Origin: Plasmodium relictum
Taxonomy: Eukaryota > Apicomplexa > Aconoidasida > Haemosporida > Plasmodiidae
Length of the DNA stretch: 64,000 nucleotides
Direction: 5' to 3'
NCBI RefSeq assembly: GCF_900005765.1
Contig: NC_041690.1
Location: forward strand, 186,001 to 250,000
Shown here: piece after piece, positions 15,092-24,498 of the stretch
Layout: every line of letters starts with the position of its first letter
Numbering within the stretch: the stretch's first letter is position 1
The notes under the pieces: generated by a model
Seen by the model: the letters and a program-made list of their open reading frames with translations, nothing else
What the model was told of the DNA's origin: nothing
Databases searched by the model: none
Position numbers and translations under genes: made by a program

Positions 15092-16005
15092 ATGAATTTA
15101 TTTTTTATTTTTATAACTGTTATATCTCCTATATTATGCTTAGATATTAAAAAGAACAATTTTTTTTATTTGTTTCCTTCATCGAAAAATTACAACAAAA
15201 ATATATATTTTAAAAAATATGATAAAATAGTAAATAAAAATGATAACAAAATATATTTAAGTGATGAAATAAAAAATAACTTAACGGGGGAATATATTTC
15301 GTCTAAATTGTCATATTCTAATTATAAAACTATTGATATAGAAGATATAAAAAATACTCTTCCACACAGATATCCTTTTCTTTTAGTTGATAAAGTAATA
15401 CATATAGAACCAAGCAAAAAAATAATTGGCATAAAACAAGTTTCTGTGAATGAAAATTTCTTTAATGGGCATTTTCCTCAAAAGCCAATTATGCCCGGTG
15501 TTTTACAAATTGAGGCTTTAGCTCAATTAGGAGGAATATTATGTTTGAAAAGTGAAGAAAATCAAAAAGATAATTTATTCTTATTTGCGGGAGTAGATGG
15601 TGTTAGATGGAAGAAACCAGTTTTGCCAGGTTATATAGCATTTAAAAATTGTATTGTTATATGTGAATATATATATTATTTAAAAAAACAAAAATTTTAT
15701 TTTACAAACTTTTATAACTTTTAATATGTAATATATATATATAAATATGTATAAAACTAAATAACCCTATTAGAAAAAAAAATTTATAAACATTTCAGAG
15801 TAAAGTAATATTTTTTATTTGATTTTATTTTACTTCATTTTATTTATTTTTCTTTTTTTTTTGTTTAGGTGATACATTAGTGATGGAAGTAGAACATATT
15901 TCATTTAAGCCATCTCTTGGCATAGCTAAATTGAGAGGTGTTGGTTATGTCAACGGCAATATTGCCATTAAGGTTTCTGAAATGATTTTTGCTTTATCAA
16001 AATAA
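15092..16005 (+). CDS. fabZ: Beta-hydroxyacyl-ACP dehydratase FabZ (apicoplast FASII)
   Basis: Two exons, 15092-15629 and 15869-16005, 224 residues. The junction is exact: ccag/gttata to ttag/gtgata gives VLPGDTLVMEV. The enzyme removes water from beta-hydroxyacyl-ACP in type II fatty acid synthesis inside the apicoplast. The hot-dog fold motifs are present: HRYPFLLVDKV (about 92-102), catalytic His127 in NGHFP, and catalytic Glu141 in PIMPGVLQIEALAQ, with the usual His-to-Glu spacing of 14. I choose the ATG at 15092 because it opens a short signal peptide (MNLFFIFITVISPILCLD) followed by a basic Asn-rich transit peptide. The in-frame ATG at 14966 would add 42 hydrophobic residues (266 total) and cannot be excluded. 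It converges on the 12-exon gene across a spacer with a 69-base poly-A. Confidence 0.93.
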
Positions 16006-16076
16006 GTTACTTTTAGAAAAATATTATTTTTTTTTATAATTCATTTAAGAATATTATACAAAAAAAAAAACAAAAA

Positions 16077-16147
<71 letters not shown>

Positions 16148-16351
16148 AGAAAAAGAAAAAGAAAAAGAAAAACAAACATAAAAAAAAAATTATTTTCATG
16201 ACATTTTTGACATAACTGATAAATCTACAGAAAAAAATAAAATAAATAAAATAAAATAAAATGACGGACATATATAAATATAAAGCTCATTTTAATTTTA
16301 AATACTTTTTTTTATATTTTTTAAAATTGTATTTCTTTCTTTCTTTAATTT
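16006..16351. other. Convergent spacer with long poly-A
   Basis: About 350 bases between the 3' ends of FabZ (+) and the 12-exon gene (-). It contains the 69-base A tract listed separately, flanked by (A)nC and GAAAAA repeats. Any ORF through it is a poly-Phe or poly-Lys artefact. Confidence 0.6.
16078..16146 (+). repeat. 69-base uninterrupted poly-A tract
   Basis: A run of 69 consecutive A on the plus strand, flanked by caaaaac and by acagaaaaagaaaaag repeats. It is by far the longest homopolymer in the window. It sits just downstream of the FabZ stop codon, where a 3' UTR end would be. Its exact length is likely to be polymorphic and error-prone. Confidence 0.95.
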
Positions 16352-18794
16352 TTATTTTATTTTTTTATTAATACCTCCATACACTCTACATAACACTGTA
16401 GTAGCTTTTACCTAAAAAAAAAAAAAAATTTGTCTATTTTTTATTATTTTCATTAAGATTTACGTTTTTAATGTATCTGTTAGAATTTTCTTATTTATTT
16501 TAGTTTATATAATGATATATTATATTTACTATTTTATTTTATTCTAAATATTTATTATTCTTTTGATTTTCTTTTTTTTTTTTTTCTCATTGTTGAAATT
16601 ACCACTTCCCAAACTGCTGAAGTTGCCATAAATAAGGTTGAAAAAACAGGATAAGGTAATTTGCACGTATACTAGAAAAAAAAAAAGATCAATAAATAAT
16701 AAAAGATAAAAATAAGTATAATCCATATAAATTTTTATGATTTATATTTTTAAGTGATTAAATAAAATGCTTGAATATTTTTACAAAAGTTTAAATCAAT
16801 AACAGGCAAAATATTTAATTTTATTATGTGCTGTTCATAATTTTTATGTTTTCTTCATATTTTTTTTTTTTTCAATTACCGGAAAATTTTTTAAAGCGCA
16901 GACATGTACAGGTCCAATAAAAATACAAGCACATAACACTGCCATCATACTAGTAACAACATGAGTTGTTACTAAAAAAATATCATATGCAAAATCAGCC
17001 CCCCCTCTGATATATGTGCAAATATTCATCATATTCTATATGAGAAAGACAACAATAAAGAGAATAAAAAAAAAAAAATAATAAAATAAGGTTTTTATTT
17101 AATAAAATCATTTAAAGGTAATAAGAAAAAAAAAAAAATTACCTCTAATTTTTTACATTCGGCTTCTGTATTACACGGCGTATCTATTTAAGGGAAAATT
17201 AAAAAAAAAGTAGACACTTTTATAAAAAATGTTTTATTTCATTATGTATTTTTCTAAAAATTATTCATTATAACAAAAAATTAATAGGTTTTTTTTTTTT
17301 TTTTCTTGTTGTTATTAATATAAGTTTATCTTTCTATTTTTATTTATAGTAATAAAATTATTAAAATTATATTCATTAAACATTTTATCAATAAAAACAA
17401 ATTCAACTGTGTTTTTTTGTAAAAAATGTTTGATTATTTGTCTCAAATTTATTCCAAACCTGCTCTTAAATCCTTTGAGATAAGCCAAAAAGGAAAATCA
17501 TAGTATTAAAAGAAGTTTTTAAAAATGATAAATTTATTATAAATGGAAATTATAAAAAAAAATATAGCAATAGAAAGAAATAAAAAAAATAAAAATTATT
17601 AATAGGATATTACTGAAATTTCAGGTTTTAATTCTGTAACTTGCTTAAATTGCTCAAAATTAGGTTTAACATATCGTGTTTCTATCTCTTTTAATTTAAT
17701 AAATTGCTGCTTAATTAAATTTATCATTGATTTCGCTAGAATTTTTTTTGAATCTGTCGTGTTCTTGAAGAAATAAAAATAAAAACATAATTAGGGATAA
17801 TCTTAAAAAAAAAAAAAGTAAAATAAAGGCATAGACATAAAATTATTTAAGCTGAAAACATATTAAAAAGTAAAAAAAAATTATTACTTCGTCCATTAAG
17901 TTCTCATATTCTTCAATAAAATGTGATCCTGCGTATTTTTTCATAGAAACCTTAAAAAATATATATATATAGACAAGCAATATAAAATGAATAATATTAT
18001 TTAAAACATAATTATTATATATATATTTTTTTATTAAATTAAACAGAATAATATATACTTTGTTAAAAGATAGAAAACTCTTTTATTTACTTTTAAATCT
18101 TCTTCTTCAGAAGGACTTAGAAATACATCACTGAACTCATTTGGAAAAAGTTTACGAAAACATTTTACAATTTATTTGAAAATTATTATATTCACTTTTT
18201 TATTTAAAATATACAAATTTATAATTTTAAAATTCCTTAGTATTTTCTTTTATGTAGATCTTTGGGAAATTTTTTTACTAACTCCTTACTTGTCTATGTA
18301 ATTTCTTATGATTTCCCTAAAAATATATTAAGGAACTTTTATTTTAGCTTCATTCTTTATTTTTTTAATATTTTTTTTTTTTATGTTAAACCTAAAAACG
18401 GCAACATCCCTATCTAATTAAAAAAAAAAACACTTATATAAATAAATATAAAACTTAGAAAAATGAAAAATATGTAATAATTAAGAGTATGTTAAAAAAT
18501 AATTATATATAAACATTTCATACATATATTATTTTTTTGTAAATTATTTATTTATTATACCTCCATAATCCTCTCTTAGATGTTTTTCTACAGCTTTAGT
18601 GACTAGCAACGAATAGTAAAAAAATGAAAATATAAATATGTTTTAATATTACTTATATGCAAAAAAAAAAAATATTTTTTTTTTTGTTTACATTCCCTGG
18701 GAAAAACACTTGTGCTAAACAAAAATAGAGAAAAATAACCTTCTAAAAAAATCATAAAATATATAAATAAGAATACTTTTGAATTAACCTTCAT
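16352..18794 (-). CDS. Signal-bearing cysteine-containing membrane or secreted protein, 12 exons, unknown function
   Basis: Rebuilt from splice sites as 12 exons: 18692-18794, 18561-18602, 18392-18413, 18290-18316, 18091-18130, 17888-17950, 17614-17763, 17460-17472, 17143-17183, 16880-17035, 16603-16671 and 16352-16411. All phases agree and the sum is 786 nt, 261 residues. The N-terminus is hydrophobic (MKVNSKVFLFIYFMIFLEGY) and looks like a signal peptide or anchor. The middle (about 35-145) is charged and helical (PSEEEDLK, HFIEEYENLMDE, KEIETRYVKP). The last ~110 residues hold eight cysteines (in TPCNTEAECKKLE, NICTYIRGG, AVLCACIFIG, HVCALKNFP, YTCKLPYP and TVLCRVYGG) and two hydrophobic segments. 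I do not recognise the family. Many tiny exons plus a signal peptide are common among secreted proteins of invasive stages; that role here is only inference. Two exon edges (18130 and 17472) rest on weak acceptors. Confidence 0.65.
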
Positions 18795-19959
18795 TTTAAA
18801 CTATTTATTAATAATAATTTGTATTTTATATTATTATATTTAAACGAAATAAAATCAAAAGAGAAAAATACATAAGAATTAAAATCAAGATAAATCAAAT
18901 AATGAGCTTTTTACTAGACACATATTTTTAGTACATAAATCAAAATATATTTAGGAAAAAAAAAAAGACATATAAATACATAAGTATGTGTTTATAACTG
19001 CAAAAAACACTATATATGGCTATTCATTCCATAGTTATTTGCTCACTTATTTTTTCTATATATATTAGTTCTGTATATACACCATTGTATAATTGTATAA
19101 AAACTTCTTTTATAATTTCTTTTAAAGAACATTAAATAATTTATTATTTTTGTTTCGAAAAAATATTTATATAAGTTATATAAAGACAGAAAAATAATAG
19201 TTTATGCGTAGGAAATAATATTTTTCTAAAATTATAATATTTTTTTCTAAAAAAATAGAAATATTTTATAACAAATAGTCAAACATATTTTCTTAGAAAA
19301 ATAAATGCCTATCCTTTATAGCTGAATACATCTTATTACATAAATAAACAAACTAATCAGAAAAATATACTAATAAAAATATTCCTTCTATTTTTTTTTT
19401 TCTCTTTCTTTTATTTATATAAATAAAATAAGGAAAGGTAATTTACATTTATGGAAAGAAAAAGGAAGTCTACAGTGCAACTTTCTTGAAAATTTTATTA
19501 TTAAATATATTTTCTATAAAATAACATACAACAACAACAAAAAAAAATTTAAAAAAAAAAAAATAATAAACTATCTAAGTTTTAATATGATAAAAAAAGG
19601 AAAAAAAAGGAGAAAAATGTTTAGAAATGGAAAAAACTTTTATTATTAGTGGAAAACTTTATTTTACAATTTCATTTACAACAAAACTTTCGTTTCCATT
19701 TTTTGTAATTGTAAATTTATTTATTTAATATATATTAGATATATATATTTTCTTTACAATATAAAAATGCAAAAAAAAAAAAAAGCAAAAACAAACCTTT
19801 TTTAACTTTACATATATATATGTATTTTAATGAGAATATATAAATCTAATAATATAGTGTAAGTCTTTTAATAAATATTAGATTAATTTTAAAAATGAAT
19901 TAGTTCGTTTTAGTTCAGTTGAACTAACATATTAAATATAGATATATCTCTTTCGTATT
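18795..19959. other. Intergenic upstream of 12-exon gene
   Basis: About 1.2 kb lying 5' of the 12-exon gene and 3' of the small one-TM protein, both on the minus strand. AT-rich with poly-A tracts. No gene or structured RNA is evident. Confidence 0.5.
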
Positions 19960-20446
19960 TCAGGAGTTAACTTCTTTATCAATTAAATATAAGTCATATT
20001 GAATTCTCCAATTTTTATCATTATTCTTCATAGATGAATCGTAAAAACTTTTTAAATTATCACTTTTAGAATATTCGTAAAGTAATTCTTCTGAGTAGCG
20101 ATCTTTATCTATCTATAAATATAAAAATGTTAAATTAATTTTAATATATACTTTTTTCTAATATATATATTTAATTAATAAATATTTTTTTTTATATATT
20201 TTTTTTTACTATTTTTCTTTATATAAATATGTGTATTTTACAATTAATATTTTATTTTTTTTTTTTATATACTTGTCTTATAAATTGATAAATAGATATA
20301 GGAATAAAAATGGGTAACATTGTTCTGCAAAAAGTACCAGTTTTAATTACATTTTCTATCAATTTTTTTGATAATTTTTCATAATGAAAAGAATTAAAAA
20401 AAAATCTTAAAACATAAAAATTGAACATTTTGGAAAAATTAAACAT
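19960..20446 (-). CDS. Small one-TM protein, 108 residues, possibly mitochondrial
   Basis: Two exons, 20273-20446 and 19960-20112, total 327 nt, 108 residues. The donor is CAA/gtatat and the acceptor tttatag/ATAGAT, phase 0. The N-terminal half is basic and aromatic with one hydrophobic helix (about 37-57, around TMLPIFIPISIYQFI). The C-terminal half is polar (IDKDRYSEELLYEYS, NWRIQYDLYLIDKE). Size and layout resemble accessory subunits of mitochondrial inner-membrane complexes, but I cannot assign one. The start could be the second Met (codon 7). Confidence 0.55.
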
Positions 20447-21427
20447 TTTTTTTTATTTTTTATGATTAAAAAAAAAAAAACTAAGAGAAAAATTATTACA
20501 AAAAAAATAATATTTTTTAAATCTTAAAACATATTCATAAAATAAAAAAAAATATAATTTTTTCTAATATCGAATGCAAATCAACTTTCGCATATATTAG
20601 AGCAAAAAAAAAAAAAAAAAAGAAACGAGATGAAATTTACGGAAGTTTCAATGTTGATTCGTAGAGAAATGGAAATAAAAAAATTTTGAAATAATAAATA
20701 ATTTTATCTAATGAATAAAAAATTATTGTGTAGATAAAGAAAAACAAAAATCTCTATGATACATAATAAAGTACCATTTTTTTAAACTTAAAAATTATAG
20801 TTTTTCCTTTTTTGTAATTTTTTTTTTTTTTTTGTTTTTTTATCTTATATTAGTTACCAATTTTTTTTTTTAATGTTATTAAAGAGAAAAAGATAAAATT
20901 TTTTAAGCATATTTGTATATAATAAAGAAAAAAATAAAAAAAAATTGTCTGTAATAAAATATATTAATAAAAAATTTGAATTTTATATTATTTCACTTTT
21001 AAGAAGAAAATTAAATATTTTTTACTTAATTCCTTTTTTTTTTTTTGGTAGCTGTTTAATAGAAACTTTTATGTAAGAATATTCTAATAAAAATATAATA
21101 GTTCTCATAATTTATATATAATATATATATACATATTTTTTACGTAGAATTTTTTTTTTTTCATAAATTAATCTTATTCTATAAACATGCTTAGAAGTAA
21201 CACACATTTATTTGTCTATGCATATTAATTTATACTTTTCATTAAAATAAGAAAATGTTTTTAACATAATTGAAGAAATTGCTATTATTTATATTTTTTT
21301 TTTTTTTTCATTAGGGATCATATGCATCTGAATTTGATACATCTCATTTTCTTTCTTTTATCTTATATCATCATTTATTTTATATTTTTATCTTTTTCCT
21401 TTTGATATCATTCTTTATTACTTTATT

Positions 21428-21458
<31 letters not shown>

Positions 21459-21624
21459 TTTTGTATTACACATCATTTAGTTATTATTTTGCAATTTTAC
21501 ATATTTATTGAAATATAGATTATTATTTATTTTATTATTATTTTTCTTTTTTTTTTTTTACCATTAATATTTGATATTATAAAAATTTGGTGATGAGATT
21601 TGTTAATTCTTTTTTTAAATTAAA
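20447..21624. other. Divergent promoter region
   Basis: About 1.2 kb between the small one-TM protein (-) and the 251-residue orphan (+). It is rich in poly-T (for example about 21432-21456) with no coding sequence. Confidence 0.5.
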
Positions 21625-22380
21625 ATGGAATACTTAAGCAAATTTTATATAAAACACATAGAGAAAAAAAATGAAGGTGAATTTTATGATGATAAAGTTA
21701 GAAAAATAAAAATGAAAAATTGTTGTAAAAGATGGAGTAACAATATGAATAATAAAAATATTATGATTGATTACAAAAAAGAAATTGATAAAAATTCTTT
21801 TTTGAAAAATTTGGAGAAAGTATGGGCACTTTTTTTTAATGAAGAAAAAAAAGGAAAATTACTTTTTCATAAAGAGGAAGAAAATATTTATTCTTTACCT
21901 AATTTTTTAATTATAGATAATATTAACAATAATAATACTTCTAGTAATAATAATAATTGTGATAATAATTTTGTATTAGATGAAAACAATGATAAAAAAG
22001 TAAATACAAATAAAAATATTTATCTAAATAAGAAGTTTATTGATATCTATCATAAGCATGATAATACTTACAGTTTTTACGATAAAGAAATAGATGATTT
22101 TTTAATTTTACCAGATATTTTAACTAATTATAATGAAGAAATCAACACAATTAAAATATATGATGATAATTTTAATTTAAAGAGTAGTTTAAAAATAAGT
22201 AAAAGTGAAGCGAGTGAAGATAGTGAAGAAAATAATAAAATTAATGAAAATGTTAAAACAAATATTTCAAATAATAGTATCATTAATAATGAAAATGATA
22301 ATAACTTAAGTTCTAATGATCAAAATATAGTAAGAAGTAATCAACAAAATGACCTGTCTGATAATGATAGTAAAAATTAA
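21625..22380 (+). CDS. Conserved-looking orphan, 251 residues
   Basis: Single-exon ORF with a clear ATG after an AT-rich leader. The first ~90 residues are basic and mixed (RKIKMKNCCKRWSNNMNNKN, FLKNLEKVWALFFNEEKKGK), so this half is the likely folded part. The rest alternates Asn-rich low complexity with short conserved-looking stretches (SLPNFLIIDN, FDIYHK-like, EIDDFLILPDILTNY) and ends in an acidic Ser/Asn tail (SEASEDSEENNK). No signal peptide, membrane segment or known motif was recognised. It lies 545 bases upstream of the PLC-X-like gene on the same strand. Confidence 0.6.
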   Translation: MEYLSKFYIKHIEKKNEGEFYDDKVRKIKMKNCCKRWSNNMNNKNIMIDYKKEIDKNSFLKNLEKVWALFFNEEKKGKLLFHKEEENIYSLPNFLIIDNINNNNTSSNNNNCDNNFVLDENNDKKVNTNKNIYLNKKFIDIYHKHDNTYSFYDKEIDDFLILPDILTNYNEEINTIKIYDDNFNLKSSLKISKSEASEDSEENNKINENVKTNISNNSIINNENDNNLSSNDQNIVRSNQQNDLSDNDSKN

Positions 22381-22924
22381 TTTAAGAATAAAAAAAAAAA
22401 GTTAAATATAAATTAAATTCATTTTTTTTTTTTCTATTGTAATATTTTTTTAAATTCAATTAAAAACTTTTAAAAAAAATTTTTTTTTTTTTCTTTATAG
22501 TAAATTAATTTTTTTTTTATTTTTAAATAAGTATTTAATACTAAGATGTGTTACATAAAATTTACCTCTTTTTTATGCTGTTATTGGTAGATTAATTTTA
22601 CACAATTAAAAAAAACAGTCATGCATAAATACATGCACTTTATAATTATTTGAGTATGATTAATTCACATCATAAATATATTTAACAAGATCAGTTTTAT
22701 TTTTTTCTTTATTTTCATAATATTTATATATATATACAAATGTATATATTTTGTTCTATTTGTTCTAAATAATAATTGTAAAATAAAAAATTTTTAGTAT
22801 AAATAAAAAATAAAATAATATAAAAAAATTGAACATATACACATATATATATTAACAACAGAGAAAGGATAAGAGATGCTGGAAAAAAAAAAAAAGAAAT
22901 ATAAAAGAAAACATTTGAAAAGTT
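22381..22924. other. Intergenic between two plus-strand genes
   Basis: About 540 bases of AT-rich sequence: the 3' UTR of the 251-residue orphan and promoter of the PLC-X-like gene. Nothing else seen. Confidence 0.5.
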
Positions 22925-24304
22925 ATGGAAAACCTAAATAATAAAAGCCTTAATAAATTAAAAATATATTTTTACAAATGGATAGAAATACTTGAGCAGA
23001 TAAGTAAAAATAAGGAGACAAATTTATTTATTTTCGGTTTATATAGTATGGAACGTAAAAAAAATATTGAGAATAAAGAATTTCATTATGAACAATTGGA
23101 AAAAAATAATAGCAATAGTGATGGTATCATATATAAAAAATTGTGTCTAGGAATACGTTATATTGAACTAATCATATTAAAAAACAAAAATAAATGGGAT
23201 GATGAAATTGAAATAAACGAAGAAAAAAAGGAAATGAATTGTTTATATGAAGGGAGATATTTTTATAATATTTCTGATATTTTACAAGAAATCAGTGTTT
23301 TTATAAAAAATAAACAAGAGAAAATTATTTTATCTTTTTTAGAAAGTAATGATGATGATGATGAAAAAATAAATGCTGAAAATAAAAATGTAACATATTA
23401 TAATATTGAGAAGTTAGATATTTACATTTATTTATATTTAAGAAAATATTTAAATTACCTTAACAATGAAAAAAATTATAAAATACTATATTTTTATAAC
23501 AGTAAGGAAAGAATTATTAATTTAAGTAAATATGATTTTGATATTGATAATTTTAAAATAAGAAATTGGGTTTTTAATAATATATCTCTCTTATTACCAT
23601 CAAAAATAATTCAAGAAAATGAGCAAAAAGAAAATAGACACAATTTTTTATCTGTTGATAGTGCGAAAAGTAGCTTAAAATTATCACATAAACATCATTT
23701 ATCTTTGTTTCGATTAAATTCAATAACAGAAGAAGAAACATCAAATTTGACTTCAAAGATATTAGTTAATAGAAAGCTTCCTAATATACTAGTTCATGAT
23801 GATAAAGAATATAATAAATTTAGCGAAAAAAGTGATAATTATGCATTAGATAATCCTTCAAAAAATAATTGCATATTGTATTATTTAGAATATTCTAATA
23901 ATGAATATAAAAATGCAACTTTTCATAAATTATCAGCTTATGATATCAATTTAAATGTAAATCAAAATTTTATTGGATATAATAATATGCCACTGACTGA
24001 ATATATTATTGATAGACCGAAAAAATTGAAATTACAGAATTCTCCTTTTATTTATACTAATAAAAAATTAATATATTTATATGAGTATTCATATAAAAGT
24101 CAATTATTAGATAAAATTGATGATAATTATTATTATGTTTTAAAGATTGAAAAAGAAAATATAGAAGATGTTTTGGTGCATATTCACAATAATATAAATA
24201 TAAAAAATAACAAAAATTTTATTAGTATTCTAACAACAAATTGTTATATTGATCATGTTTTTACCATTATAAAATTTAACTTAAAATGTATTATGAACAT
24301 TTAA
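22925..24304 (+). CDS. Degenerate PLC-X domain (PLCXD-like) protein, probable pseudoenzyme
   Basis: Single exon, 459 residues, not obviously similar to anything on first reading. The order of elements follows phosphatidylinositol-specific PLC X-domain (PLCXD) proteins: strand plus loop NLFIFGLYSM (about 33-42) where active family members have I-P-G-S-H-D-S; then LGIRYIELII (about 75-84) for the conserved G-I-R-Y-x-D-L-R strand; LYEGRY (about 107-112) for the H-G strand; SDILQEISVFIKNKQEKIILSF (about 117-138, here in two parts) for the helix-strand before the active site; and near the C-terminus ISILTTNCYIDHV for the family's N-I-I-T-x-D-F ending. Both catalytic histidines appear replaced (Tyr40, Glu109). 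A large Asn/Ser insertion occupies about 225-300. The fold assignment is by eye and is the main uncertainty. Confidence 0.55.
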   Translation: MENLNNKSLNKLKIYFYKWIEILEQISKNKETNLFIFGLYSMERKKNIENKEFHYEQLEKNNSNSDGIIYKKLCLGIRYIELIILKNKNKWDDEIEINEEKKEMNCLYEGRYFYNISDILQEISVFIKNKQEKIILSFLESNDDDDEKINAENKNVTYYNIEKLDIYIYLYLRKYLNYLNNEKNYKILYFYNSKERIINLSKYDFDIDNFKIRNWVFNNISLLLPSKIIQENEQKENRHNFLSVDSAKSSLKLSHKHHLSLFRLNSITEEETSNLTSKILVNRKLPNILVHDDKEYNKFSEKSDNYALDNPSKNNCILYYLEYSNNEYKNATFHKLSAYDINLNVNQNFIGYNNMPLTEYIIDRPKKLKLQNSPFIYTNKKLIYLYEYSYKSQLLDKIDDNYYYVLKIEKENIEDVLVHIHNNINIKNNKNFISILTTNCYIDHVFTIIKFNLKCIMNI

Positions 24305-24498
24305 ATAAAAAAGACAAAGCAAGCAGAAAATAATATTATTAATTTTTATTCTCTTTTTAATTTTTTTTTTTATATTTTTTAATTTTTGTTTTTCTTTCTA
24401 TTTAAAATTTTTTTTTCATAATACATGATAATTGTTCTCTGCTTTATTTTTTATAAATGAAATAAATTAATTTTTTTTTCTTTTTTTTTTTTTTTGTT

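Noticed and set aside
16041-16271. 76-residue minus-strand ORF
   Set aside because: It is the 69-base poly-A read as poly-Phe.
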